Assembly: GCF_900108875.1 (NCBI RefSeq)
Contig: NZ_FNYJ01000011.1
Span: 2,501 to 49,521 of the forward strand
Length of the DNA: 47,021 bases
Direction of reading: 5' to 3'
Source of the DNA: Pseudomonas sp. NFR16
GTDB taxonomy: Bacteria; Pseudomonadota; Gammaproteobacteria; Pseudomonadales; Pseudomonadaceae
Shown: piece by piece, positions 7,501 to 16,469 of the stretch
How the letters are laid out: every line of letters starts with the position of its first letter
Numbering within the stretch: position 1 is the stretch's first letter
Made by a program: the position numbers and the translations under genes
The notes under the pieces: model-generated
Seen by the model: the letters and a program-made list of their open reading frames with translations, nothing else
Database searches by the model: none
Told to the model about the DNA's origin: nothing

Positions 7501-9015
7501 ATGCAGACCAAGCGCTCAGTCATACGCAACACTGCGTTGAGCTATGCCGGCCAGGCCTACACGCTGCTGATCGGGATTCTGATCATGCCGTTTTACCTTG
7601 GCCACATGGGCGCCGAGGCATATGGCCTGATCGGGTTCTTCTCGGTAGTCCAGGCCTGGCTGCAACTGCTGGACGCAGGACTGTCGCCAAGCCTGGTGCG
7701 GGCCGTCGCGCACCAGCAGGGCAGCGACCGGCTGGACCGTTATTCGGGCCGGTTGCTGCGTTCGTTCGAGATCATTTTTCTGCCGTTGGCCGCGCTGTGC
7801 TGCATCGCGATGTACGTGGGCAGCCAATGGATCGCCGTGCACTGGCTCAACGCCAAAGAGCTGTCGACCCAGACGCTGGTCGAGTGCATCGGCCTGATGG
7901 GCATCGTGATCGCGTTGCGGCTGTACTCGACGCTGTATAAAAGCGGCATTCAGGGGCTGGAACAGCATGCCTGGCTGAACATCGCCAATGTGCTCATCGC
8001 CACGCTGCGCTACTTCGGTGGATTGGTGCTGGTCAGCTCGATCTCCAACGATCCGGAGACGTTCTTCCAGTTTCAGGTATTGGTCGGCGTGGTCGAAACA
8101 GGGCTGTTCGCGGCCCGCGCCTATCAGCAGATGCCAACGCCGTCCTGGCTGACAGGCTTCGACTGGCATCTGGTCAAGCCGATCATCCCGTTCGCGGTGA
8201 GCATGTCCGGCACCGCGGTGCTGTGGATCGTGCTGACACAGATCGACAAAGTCCTGCTCTCCGAGCTGCTGCCGCTCAATGAATACGGCTACTTCTCGCT
8301 GGTGGCCCTGATCACCACCGGGATCATGATGTTGAGCAACCCGCTGGCGCAGACGTTGCTGCCGCGCCTGACGGTGTTGATGGCCGAAGGTCGTCGCGAC
8401 GAGATGCACACGCTGTTTCTGGCGGCCAACCGGTTCGTCTGCACGTTCATGTTTCCGCTGGCCGCGCTGATTGCCCTGCACCCGCACGACATGGTGTTCG
8501 CCTGGTCGGGGGATGAGTCAGCCGCCGCCTGGAGCCGTTCGATTCTGCCCTGGTATTCGCTGGGCAGCGCAATCATGGCCGTCAGTGCGTTTCAGTTTTA
8601 TCTGCAGTACGCCTACGGGCAGATGCGCCTGCATGTCTGGTACAGCGTCGTGTCGGCGCTGATCACGGTGCCGGTGATGTTCCTGGCGATTCGCGAGTCC
8701 GGTGCATTGGGCGCGGCACTTGCCTGGTTCGTGCTGCGGGCCGTGTCCTTCGCCATCTGGCCGATGATCGTGCATCAACGACTGGCGCCGGGCATTCACG
8801 GGCAATGGCTGCGCGACATCCTGCGCATCTGCGTGATGACCGCCGTGGGGCTGGCGATCAGCGAACCGGTCATGCGCCTGATCGCCAACGAAAACCGCTT
8901 CAACCTGTTTATGGGTCTGGCCGTCAGCGGCCTGATCACGCTGATGGTGGTAGCAGCAAGCTACAAGCCACTGGTGACGAAAATTTCCGTCTTGTTCAGC
9001 AAAGCGAGTACTTGA
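7501..9015 (+). CDS. wzx: Wzx-type polysaccharide flippase (MOP superfamily)
   Basis: A 504-residue integral membrane protein with about 12-14 hydrophobic segments and the typical N-terminus of the polysaccharide synthesis family (SVIRNTALSYAGQAYTLLIG). It would flip undecaprenyl-diphosphate-linked repeat units across the inner membrane. Its presence places the locus in the lipid-linked, Wzx-dependent class rather than the synthase or ABC-transporter class. It ends three bases before the next gene, so translation is probably coupled. Confidence 0.9.
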   Translation: MQTKRSVIRNTALSYAGQAYTLLIGILIMPFYLGHMGAEAYGLIGFFSVVQAWLQLLDAGLSPSLVRAVAHQQGSDRLDRYSGRLLRSFEIIFLPLAALCCIAMYVGSQWIAVHWLNAKELSTQTLVECIGLMGIVIALRLYSTLYKSGIQGLEQHAWLNIANVLIATLRYFGGLVLVSSISNDPETFFQFQVLVGVVETGLFAARAYQQMPTPSWLTGFDWHLVKPIIPFAVSMSGTAVLWIVLTQIDKVLLSELLPLNEYGYFSLVALITTGIMMLSNPLAQTLLPRLTVLMAEGRRDEMHTLFLAANRFVCTFMFPLAALIALHPHDMVFAWSGDESAAAWSRSILPWYSLGSAIMAVSAFQFYLQYAYGQMRLHVWYSVVSALITVPVMFLAIRESGALGAALAWFVLRAVSFAIWPMIVHQRLAPGIHGQWLRDILRICVMTAVGLAISEPVMRLIANENRFNLFMGLAVSGLITLMVVAASYKPLVTKISVLFSKAST

Positions 9016-9018
9016 GCC

Positions 9019-9948
9019 ATGGATGCCAACAGCAAAAACACGAGCGACGCGCCGGCTGCCGCGCCCCTGGTCAGCATCGTCTGCCCGGCCTACAACCAGG
9101 AAGCCTACGTCACCCAGACGCTGGAAGGTTTCCTGATGCAGCAAACGACCTTCGACTTCGAAATCCTGGTCAACGACGACGCCTCGACCGATGGCACCGC
9201 CCGCATCATTGCCGACTACGTCAAACGCTACCCGACGCTGATCCGCCCCTTCTATCACGAGACGAACCAGTACTCGCAAGGCAATCCGTCGGTGCCGCGT
9301 CTGTTCGGCGAAGCCCGCGGCCGCTACATCGCTTACTGCGAAGCCGACGATTACTGGACCGATCCGCGCAAACTGCAGATCCAGGTGGACTTCCTCGAAA
9401 GCCACCCCGATTACGTGCTGACTTATCACGACGCCATCCCGTTCGACACCAATGGCCAGTATCCGATTCAGCTGCAAGGCAAGCTGCGGGGCGATGCCAC
9501 CGCCCTCGAGCTGCAGAAAGCGCGGCCGATCTCGACCCTGACGACGGTGTTCCGCAATGTCTTCGATTCCTTGCCCAAGGAGTTGCAGGCGGCGCCGCTC
9601 AATGACCTGGTCTGGTGGTCGCTGCTGGGCGCCTACGGCAAAGGCAAGTTCATGGGTGAGATCAAGCCTGCGGCCTACCGACTGCACCCCGGCGGCGTGT
9701 TTTCGATGCGCTCGAACAAACGCAAATTACACATGGCGCTGCAGACCTCGGGCGCCCTGGCCAACTACTACAACCGGCTGGGCAATCAGGAGCTGTACGA
9801 ACACTTCCTGATGGAGCTGGTGGAGTATTCGCTGTCCGCCATCACGCCCAAACGCAAGATGCAGACGCTGCTGGCGGTCGGGCAGAACTTCAGCGCCAAC
9901 ATCAGCAAAAGACTGATGACTCCCTTGCGTAAAGGTCATGTTCAGTAA
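9019..9948 (+). CDS. Family 2 glycosyltransferase
   Basis: A 309-residue GT-A fold enzyme. It starts with VSIVCPAYNQEAYVTQTLEG, typical of GT2, has a first acidic pair in LVNDDASTDGTA and a DxD-like metal site in YCEADDYW. It should transfer a nucleotide-activated sugar to the lipid-linked acceptor on the cytoplasmic face. There is no membrane segment. Its 3' end overlaps the start of wzb by 11 bases. The sugar donor cannot be told from sequence. Confidence 0.9.
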   Translation: MDANSKNTSDAPAAAPLVSIVCPAYNQEAYVTQTLEGFLMQQTTFDFEILVNDDASTDGTARIIADYVKRYPTLIRPFYHETNQYSQGNPSVPRLFGEARGRYIAYCEADDYWTDPRKLQIQVDFLESHPDYVLTYHDAIPFDTNGQYPIQLQGKLRGDATALELQKARPISTLTTVFRNVFDSLPKELQAAPLNDLVWWSLLGAYGKGKFMGEIKPAAYRLHPGGVFSMRSNKRKLHMALQTSGALANYYNRLGNQELYEHFLMELVEYSLSAITPKRKMQTLLAVGQNFSANISKRLMTPLRKGHVQ

Positions 9949-10390
9949 CGTGCTGGTGGTCTGCGTCGGCAACATCTGTCGCAGCCCCATGGCCGAAGCC
10001 ATGTTCCGCCAACGCGCGATCGACACAGGCGTGACGTTCTCCTCAGCCGGGACCCACGCCATGCTCAGTTCGACCATGGACCCACTGGCGCAGGCCGTGC
10101 TGCAAGTCAACGGCGTGCCCGCCCACAAGCATCGAAGCCGACAGATCGACCGGCAGATGCTCCACGACGCAGATCTGATTCTGCTCATGGAGCATCGCCA
10201 GGCCCAAAGCGTGCTCAAGCTGGCGCCCGAAGTGCGCGGCAAGACGTTTCTGATCGGCAAATGGCAACAAGAGCTGGAAATCGCCGATCCCTACCGGCGC
10301 CCGAAACTAGCCTTTGAACAGACCTACGAGCAGCTCTCGCGTTGCGTCGACGACTGGCTTCCTTATCTTCAGTCAGGAGATCCAAGATAA
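9938..10390 (+). CDS. wzb: Low-molecular-weight protein tyrosine phosphatase Wzb
   Basis: A 150-residue cytoplasmic phosphatase. The P-loop C9-V-G-N-I-C-R15-S gives the CX5R signature, and D117 in IADPYRRP is the general acid. Length matches E. coli Wzb (147 aa). It dephosphorylates the tyrosine cluster of Wzc, cycling the kinase between oligomeric states during polysaccharide export. It overlaps the preceding glycosyltransferase and is directly followed by wzc, with no intervening base, so the pair is translated together. Confidence 0.95.
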   Translation: MFSNVLVVCVGNICRSPMAEAMFRQRAIDTGVTFSSAGTHAMLSSTMDPLAQAVLQVNGVPAHKHRSRQIDRQMLHDADLILLMEHRQAQSVLKLAPEVRGKTFLIGKWQQELEIADPYRRPKLAFEQTYEQLSRCVDDWLPYLQSGDPR

Positions 10391-12610
10391 ATGACCGCTA
10401 TGAACCGTACTTCCCTGGACGAGGTCCAGGACTCCCGGATCGATTTGGCAACTATCTTGCGCACACTTTTCGATCACAAAGGATTGATTGCATCGATCGT
10501 TGGCCTCTGCGTCCTGCTCGGACTGACCTACGCGATCCTCGCCACGCCGATCTATCAGGCCAACGCGATGATCCAGATCGAACCCAAGAAAATCGGCATT
10601 GAGGGCCGCACCGAAATCAGCACCAAACCGCTGTCGGTGTCTCAGGCCACCACTGAAATCGAGCTGATCAAATCCCGCGCCGTGCTGGGCAAGGTCGTCG
10701 ATGACCTCAAGCTCTATATCGTGCAGAAGCCCAAGTACATTCCGGGCATCGGGCCTTTCATGGCACGCCGCTTCAAGCCCGAACGCGAGGGCGCTCAGGC
10801 CGAGCCGCTGTTCGGTCTGAACAGCTTCGCGTGGGGTGGAGAGAAGATCGACATCTTCCAGCTGGAAGTGCCCGACGCACTGCTCGGCGAGAAGCTGACG
10901 ATGGTCGTCGACAAGCCTGGCAGCTTCAGCCTGTACGACGAAGATCACAACAAACTGCTCAGCGGCCCGGTCGGTGAAACCGTCGAAGGCAGTGGCGTGA
11001 AGATTCAGGTCGCCGCCCTCAACGGTCGCCCGGGCACCGAGTTCATCGTGACCCGTCAACGCACGTTGACCGCCGCGCTGGAATATCAGGACCGCCTGAA
11101 AATCATGGAAGCCGGCAAGGACTCGGGGATCGTCTACCTGTCGATTCAGGACGCGGACCCGATCCTCGCCAAACGCATCCTCAACGAAGTCAGCCGCCTG
11201 TACGTGCGTCAGAACGTTGAGCGCAGCTCGGCCGAAGCCGCGCAGCGCCTTGAGTTCCTGCGCTCACAATTGCCCGCCGTGCGCAAGCAGCTGGAACAGT
11301 CGGAAATCGCGCTGAACAACTTCCAGATGGGCGCCAAATCGGTCGACCTGAGCGTGGAGACCAAATCGGTGCTCGACCAGGTGGTCAAGCTGGAAGGCAC
11401 GCTGTCGGACCTGAAGATGAAGCGTGTCGACGTCGAGCGCCTGTATACGCCGGAACACCCGACCTACCGCGGCCTGATGGCGCAGATCGGTCAGGTCGAA
11501 GCGCAGAAGGCGGCGTTGCTGAAGAAAATCGAAGCCTTGCCCGCCACGCAACAAGAGTTGCTGCGTTTGAACCGTGACATGCAGGTGACCTCGCAGACTT
11601 ACACCCTGTTGCTGGACAAGAGTCAGGAGCAGGACATTCTTCGCGCCGGCAGCATCGGCAACGTGCGCATCATCGACAACGCGGACGCCAACGTCGAAGA
11701 GCCGGTCAAGCCGATGAAGAAAATCATCGTGCTGGTGGCGGCGCTGGTGGGTCTGCTGTTGGCGGTTGCCACGGTGTTCGTGCGCCAGGCGTTCTATCGC
11801 GGCGTCGACAACCCTGAAGTCATCGAAAACCTCGGCATGCCGGTCTATGCCTCGCTGCCGTATTCGCGCCATCAGGAACGCATGGACAAAGCGGTCGCGC
11901 AGAACCGCTCGGCGAATAAGGAACCTCGCCTGCTGAGTGTCAGCGCGCCGACGGAACTGGCCATCGAGTCGTTGCGCAGCCTGCGCACCAGCCTGCATTT
12001 CGCCATGCTCGAAGCGCGCAACAACGTGCTGATGATCTCAAGCCCGACGCCGGGCGTGGGCAAGTCGTTCGTCTCCAGCAATCTGGCGGTGATCATTGCC
12101 CAGACCGGCAAGCGCGTGCTGTTGATCGACGCCGACATGCGTAAGGGTTATCTGCACAAGATGTTCAACCTGACGCCCAAGCACGGCCTGTCCGACACGC
12201 TGGCGGCGCGCCTGACCAGCAAGGAAGTGATCAACCACACCGAAGTGCGCAACCTGGATTTCATTTCCTGCGGTTTCGCCGCGCCGAACCCGTCGGAGCT
12301 GTTGATGCACGACAACTTCAACAAGCTGATCTCCGATCTTTCGCCGCTGTACGACCTGGTGATCGTCGACACTCCACCGATCCTGGCGGTGACCGACGCG
12401 ACGCTGGTGGGCCGCCAGTCCGGCACCTGCTTGCTGGTGACCCGCTTCGGCCTGAGCACGGCCAAGGAAATCGAAGCCTGCAAACGCCGCCTGATGCACA
12501 ACGGCATCGTGATCAAAGGGGCGATTTTCAACGGCGTACTGCGCAAGGCTTCGACCGCCGACTACGACTGCGCAGCGTATGGATACGACTACACCACGGT
12601 TCGCAAGTAA
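10391..12610 (+). CDS. wzc: Wzc bacterial tyrosine kinase / polysaccharide co-polymerase
   Basis: A 739-residue inner-membrane protein. An N-terminal transmembrane helix (about 30-50), a large periplasmic domain with coiled-coil segments (about 290-400) and a second helix (about 443-465) precede a cytoplasmic BY-kinase domain. Walker A is PGVGKS with K558, Walker A' is LLIDADMRKG (about 577-586) and Walker B is LVIVDTPP (about 657-664). The C-terminus carries a tyrosine cluster (YDCAAYGYDY) for autophosphorylation. It controls chain length and export with Wza. The start directly abuts the wzb stop. Confidence 0.96.
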   Translation: MTAMNRTSLDEVQDSRIDLATILRTLFDHKGLIASIVGLCVLLGLTYAILATPIYQANAMIQIEPKKIGIEGRTEISTKPLSVSQATTEIELIKSRAVLGKVVDDLKLYIVQKPKYIPGIGPFMARRFKPEREGAQAEPLFGLNSFAWGGEKIDIFQLEVPDALLGEKLTMVVDKPGSFSLYDEDHNKLLSGPVGETVEGSGVKIQVAALNGRPGTEFIVTRQRTLTAALEYQDRLKIMEAGKDSGIVYLSIQDADPILAKRILNEVSRLYVRQNVERSSAEAAQRLEFLRSQLPAVRKQLEQSEIALNNFQMGAKSVDLSVETKSVLDQVVKLEGTLSDLKMKRVDVERLYTPEHPTYRGLMAQIGQVEAQKAALLKKIEALPATQQELLRLNRDMQVTSQTYTLLLDKSQEQDILRAGSIGNVRIIDNADANVEEPVKPMKKIIVLVAALVGLLLAVATVFVRQAFYRGVDNPEVIENLGMPVYASLPYSRHQERMDKAVAQNRSANKEPRLLSVSAPTELAIESLRSLRTSLHFAMLEARNNVLMISSPTPGVGKSFVSSNLAVIIAQTGKRVLLIDADMRKGYLHKMFNLTPKHGLSDTLAARLTSKEVINHTEVRNLDFISCGFAAPNPSELLMHDNFNKLISDLSPLYDLVIVDTPPILAVTDATLVGRQSGTCLLVTRFGLSTAKEIEACKRRLMHNGIVIKGAIFNGVLRKASTADYDCAAYGYDYTTVRK

Positions 12611-12637
12611 ACCTGTTCAGAAGTAAAGGAGACTTAA

Positions 12638-13438
12638 ATGGCCAGGACCATCGCAGTGATGCAACCTTATTTATTTCCGTACCTGGGCTACTTCCAGCTC
12701 ATCGCGGCCGCAGACGTCTTCGTCCTGGGAGACGATCTGCAATATGTGCGGTCGGGCTGGGTCAACCGCAACCGCATTCTGCAGAACCACGAAGCTCGGC
12801 TGATCACCTTTCCCCTGAAGAAAGACCGCTTCCAGCTGCAAATCAATCAGCGGCAATTGTGCGATCACTTCAGTGACGAGGCCGAAAAACTGATCCGGCT
12901 GATCGCCGAGTGTTATGAGCAAGCGCCCTACTTCGCTCAGGTCATGCCTCTGATCGAGCGGCTGATTCGTTTTCCGCAACAGAACATCGCGCTGTACGCC
13001 GAGCATGCGATTCGCGAATTGTGTGCTTATCTACACATCGTCACACCGATCATGCGCAGTTCGGACCTGATTCTCGGCAACCCCGTCGACAAGCAGGAGC
13101 GCATCATCCGCATCGCGAACACCTTCGAGGCGACGACGTTCATCACGCCAGAAGGCGGTTCGGTGGTCTACGACCGCGATCACTTTGCGCGCAATCGGCT
13201 GCTGATCAGGTTTTTCCGGATGGATCCGGTGGAGTATCGGCAGTTCAGGCAACCTTTCGTCGCGAACTTATCGATTATCGACGTACTGATGTTCAACTGC
13301 GTCGAGCAGGTGCAGCAGATGCTGACCGAGTATCAGCTGGACAAGCATCCGCCGCAGACCGAACCCGGCGCGATGTGCAGGATGGCGCAATACCCTGACG
13401 TTGTTTCAACTCTGTCAAACCGGATTGCAGTGGAGTAA
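12638..13438 (+). CDS. WbqC-family protein
   Basis: A 266-residue cytoplasmic protein. The N-terminus (AVMQPYLFPYLGYFQLI) and the VFVLGDDLQYVRSGWVNRNR segment are hallmarks of the WbqC-like family, found in O-antigen and exopolysaccharide loci. The biochemical role of the family is poorly defined; association with 4-amino-sugar genes suggests transfer of an acyl or aminoacyl group to an amino sugar, which is inference. Its presence in the same operon as the VioA-like aminotransferase supports such a role. AAGGAG precedes the ATG. Confidence 0.82.
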   Translation: MARTIAVMQPYLFPYLGYFQLIAAADVFVLGDDLQYVRSGWVNRNRILQNHEARLITFPLKKDRFQLQINQRQLCDHFSDEAEKLIRLIAECYEQAPYFAQVMPLIERLIRFPQQNIALYAEHAIRELCAYLHIVTPIMRSSDLILGNPVDKQERIIRIANTFEATTFITPEGGSVVYDRDHFARNRLLIRFFRMDPVEYRQFRQPFVANLSIIDVLMFNCVEQVQQMLTEYQLDKHPPQTEPGAMCRMAQYPDVVSTLSNRIAVE

Positions 13439-13444
13439 ATGGAC

Positions 13445-13969
13445 ATGCCTCAAGCCGCCAGCCTTTCAACCAACCCAGCGCGTTGGTACCTGATCCAGAC
13501 CAAACCCCGTCAGGAAGCCCGCGCCCAAGAGCATCTGCAACGTCAGTTCTTCGAGTGCTACCGCCCGGTCAAGCACGGCGAGAAGAAACGCGGTTCGCGC
13601 GCCCCCGCCGAAGAGGAGCTGTTCCCTGGCTACCTGTTCATTCGCATGGACCAGACCAGCGACAACTGGTATCCGATCCGTTCAACCCGTGGCGTTGCCC
13701 GCATCGTGACATTTGGCGGGCTGCCGATTCCGGTCAAGGACGAGTTGATCGAGCAGATTCGCGAACGCTTGCTCGCGCCACCCGCGAAAGTCGAGTTCCA
13801 GCAAGGGGAAGCGGTGCGCATCACCGCAGACGGGTTCAACGAAGTCGAGGCGATCTTCCTGGCGTGCGACGGTGATGAACGCGCCGTGATCCTCCTCAAC
13901 CTGCTGCACCGCGAACAGAAAGTGACTTTGCCGGTCAGCAGCCTGACGCGGATGGAAGCGCGGGTCTGA
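13445..13969 (+). CDS. rfaH: RfaH-type transcription antiterminator (NusG paralogue)
   Basis: A protein of about 174 residues with an N-terminal NGN domain (ARWYLIQTKPRQEARAQEHL, LFPGYLFIRMD, STRGVARIVTFGG) and a C-terminal KOW-like domain ending in LLNLLHREQKV, very close to LLNLINKEIKH of E. coli RfaH. RfaH binds RNA polymerase paused at ops and suppresses termination in long polysaccharide operons while coupling ribosomes. Two ops elements lie in this operon's leader. An ATG at 13439 directly abuts the WbqC stop, but GGAG (13432-13435) is better spaced for the ATG at 13445. It is distinct from housekeeping NusG, which sits beside secE. Confidence 0.92.
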   Translation: MPQAASLSTNPARWYLIQTKPRQEARAQEHLQRQFFECYRPVKHGEKKRGSRAPAEEELFPGYLFIRMDQTSDNWYPIRSTRGVARIVTFGGLPIPVKDELIEQIRERLLAPPAKVEFQQGEAVRITADGFNEVEAIFLACDGDERAVILLNLLHREQKVTLPVSSLTRMEARV

Positions 13970-14116
13970 TCCGAGATTAACCGCGCATCAACGGTAGGCG
14001 CCGCCGGGTTGGCGCTCCTGCAAGGTCCTGCCGTTACGCTCCCCTGATCCACTAAACCTGACTTCCCCGGGGCTGACGCTTTCAGCCTCTTGAACCCTCT
14101 TTGCCCGGAACTCACC

Positions 14117-15118
14117 ATGACCCCTAAAACAACTCTGGTGACGCTCACCTATGGTGACCGTTTCAACTACCTGCACACGCTGGTCAGCCGTTCGCTGGAA
14201 AGTCCGCTGATCGATCGCGTGATCATTGTCAGCAACGCGTCCACGTCGCCGCTGGACACCCTGCGCCGCACCTGGCCGGACCAGGTCAGTGTCATCTACA
14301 TGCACGAGAACACCGGGTCGGCACGCGGTTATTCGGTGGGTATCCAGGCGGCGCTGGATGCCGGCGCCGAGCACATCTGGCTGATGGACGACGACAATGC
14401 GCCGACCATCAATGCCATCGCCACGCTGCATCAGGTGCTCGATGAGCGCAAACGCCTGGACGGCGAAGACAAGGCCGCGGTACTGGGCTTTCGTCCGACC
14501 CATCAGGCCGACATCGCAGCCGGTGTGCCCGAGCGTTTCGCCATTCAGCGGCGCTCGAGCTTCTTCGGTTTCCACATCGCGCAGCTGCCTTACAAGATCT
14601 GGCGTCGCCTGCCGTGGGGCGCGCCGCAGAGCCCGCACAGCAAACTGCCGATGGTGCAATTGCCGTTCGCGACATACGGCGGCTTGCTGGCCCATCGCAA
14701 CCTGTACCGGCGCATCGGCCTGCCGCTGGACGCACTGATGCTCTACGCCGACGACAGCGAGTACACCTGGCGCATCACGGCCGGTGGCGGACGGATTTTC
14801 CTGGTCCCCGACGCGCTGCTCGACGATCTGGAAAACTCGTGGAACATCAAGGCGCGCACCAACAACATCTACGAAAGCTTCCTGCTGGGCGGTTCTGATC
14901 TACGTGCGTATTACGGCGCGCGCAATCAGGCCTGGTTCGACAAGAACATCTGGGCCAACTCCTCGTTGCTGTACAGCCTCAACCGCTGGGTGTTCTTCCG
15001 CCTGCTCAGGCTCATCGCCAAGCGGCGCGGCGCCGAAGAGCGTCTGGGTCTGATCGAAAAAGCCATCCGTGACGGTGAGTCCGGCGTACTGGGTCTGAAT
15101 CAGTCGTATCCATTATGA
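14117..15118 (+). CDS. Family 2 glycosyltransferase (rhamnosyl/galactofuranosyl-transferase type)
   Basis: A 333-residue GT2 enzyme starting TTLVTLTYGDRFNYL, with a metal-binding motif in IWLMDDDNAPT and a likely base region in YADDSEYTWRI. The DDDN signature and layout resemble RfbF- and GlfT-like transferases, but the donor sugar is not determinable. The ATG at 14117 is chosen over an upstream TTG at 14090. A 147-base gap separates it from rfaH, the longest space in the first half of the operon. It overlaps the next gene by four bases (ATGA), so the two are translationally coupled. Confidence 0.88.
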   Translation: MTPKTTLVTLTYGDRFNYLHTLVSRSLESPLIDRVIIVSNASTSPLDTLRRTWPDQVSVIYMHENTGSARGYSVGIQAALDAGAEHIWLMDDDNAPTINAIATLHQVLDERKRLDGEDKAAVLGFRPTHQADIAAGVPERFAIQRRSSFFGFHIAQLPYKIWRRLPWGAPQSPHSKLPMVQLPFATYGGLLAHRNLYRRIGLPLDALMLYADDSEYTWRITAGGGRIFLVPDALLDDLENSWNIKARTNNIYESFLLGGSDLRAYYGARNQAWFDKNIWANSSLLYSLNRWVFFRLLRLIAKRRGAEERLGLIEKAIRDGESGVLGLNQSYPL

Positions 15119-16368
15119 AAATACTGTTCATCAGCAGCCTGTACTCACCCCACGTCGGCGGCGGCGCGGAAATCATCCTTCAGCGCACGGTCGAAGGGCT
15201 GCAGCAACGCGGCTGTCAGGTCAGCGTGCTGGTGACCGGTCCCGACGCGGGCCTGGCCGTCGACACCGTCAATGGCGTCAAGGTCTACCGCGCCGGTCTG
15301 CATAACTTCTACTGGCAGTTCAGCGCCCAGCGCCCCGGCCGTCTGGCGCGCCTGGGCTGGCACCTGCGTGACCGCTACAACGGCGCGATGCGCAGCTACG
15401 TCAAGGAGGTCATCAACGACGAACAACCGCAACTGGTCGTCTGCCACAACCTGGCAGGCTGGTCGGTGTCGGTGTGGGATGAAATCACCGCCGCAGGCTT
15501 GCCGATCGTTCAGGTGCTGCACGACATGTACCTGATGTGCCCCAGCAGCAACATGTTCAAGCGCGGCCAGTGCTGCCAGCAGCCATGCGGCACCTGCCAG
15601 TCCTTTCGCAAGAACCACGACGCCCGCTCGGCTCAGGTATCGGCCGTGGTCGGGGTCAGCCAGTTCATCCTCGACAAGCTGCAAAAGCGTGGCTATTTCA
15701 GCGCCGCGAAAAATTACGTGGTGCACAACGCCAGCCCCTACACGCCGGTTCACAACGCGCCGTACCAACAGCGCCAGCGCGATCCTGCGCTGAAAAAGGC
15801 GCCGTTGCGCTTCGGCTACATGGGCACGTTGTCCCAGCAGAAAGGCGTGCGCTGGCTGATCGAGCAGTTCCAGCGTCTGCCGTTCGACGCCACGCTGCAG
15901 ATCGCAGGACGCGGACAGGCTGAAGACGAGGCCGCATTCAAGGCACTGGCCACCTCACCGAACATCCGTTTCGTCGGTTACCAGAAGCCCGAAGCGTTCT
16001 ACAGCCAGATCGACGTGGCCGTCGTGCCGTCGGTGTGGAACGAGCCGTTCGGCATGGTCGCGGTCGAGGCCTGCGCCCATTCGGTCCCGGTGATCGCCAG
16101 CCGCATGGGTGGCCTGCCGGAAATCATTCAGGACCCGCTCAATGGTCTGCTGTGCAGCCCCGATGACCCGGATTCACTGGGCCACGCCATGCTCAGGTTG
16201 CATCAGCAGCCCGAGTTGCTGGCCCGCCTGAGCGGTCAGGCGCGGGTGAGCGTCGCGGCGCTGCTGGACCTGGAGCTGATGCTCGACAGTTACGAAAGCA
16301 TCTTCGCCCAGACCGTGCTGGACAACTTTGCCCAGCGCGACCAGAACGTCATGCCGCATCCCGTCTGA
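15115..16368 (+). CDS. Family 4 glycosyltransferase
   Basis: A 417-residue GT-B fold enzyme. The N-terminal domain opens with FISSLYSPHVGGGAE and includes a cysteine-rich segment (CPSSNMFKRGQCCQQPCGTC), seen in a subgroup of GT4 enzymes and possibly a zinc or disulfide site. The C-terminal nucleotide-sugar domain has the EPFGMVAVEA motif of the EX7E signature. It acts at the inner-membrane cytoplasmic face. The start overlaps the stop of the preceding gene. Confidence 0.9.
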   Translation: MKILFISSLYSPHVGGGAEIILQRTVEGLQQRGCQVSVLVTGPDAGLAVDTVNGVKVYRAGLHNFYWQFSAQRPGRLARLGWHLRDRYNGAMRSYVKEVINDEQPQLVVCHNLAGWSVSVWDEITAAGLPIVQVLHDMYLMCPSSNMFKRGQCCQQPCGTCQSFRKNHDARSAQVSAVVGVSQFILDKLQKRGYFSAAKNYVVHNASPYTPVHNAPYQQRQRDPALKKAPLRFGYMGTLSQQKGVRWLIEQFQRLPFDATLQIAGRGQAEDEAAFKALATSPNIRFVGYQKPEAFYSQIDVAVVPSVWNEPFGMVAVEACAHSVPVIASRMGGLPEIIQDPLNGLLCSPDDPDSLGHAMLRLHQQPELLARLSGQARVSVAALLDLELMLDSYESIFAQTVLDNFAQRDQNVMPHPV

Positions 16369-16469
16369 AGATGGCCGGCATGCCTGGACGCGATGCCACA
16401 CCGATACCCGACGGCCCGAGACCTACCTGAGCAAGCGCTCCGGACCGTGCCTCTTCATTGAGACAAACC

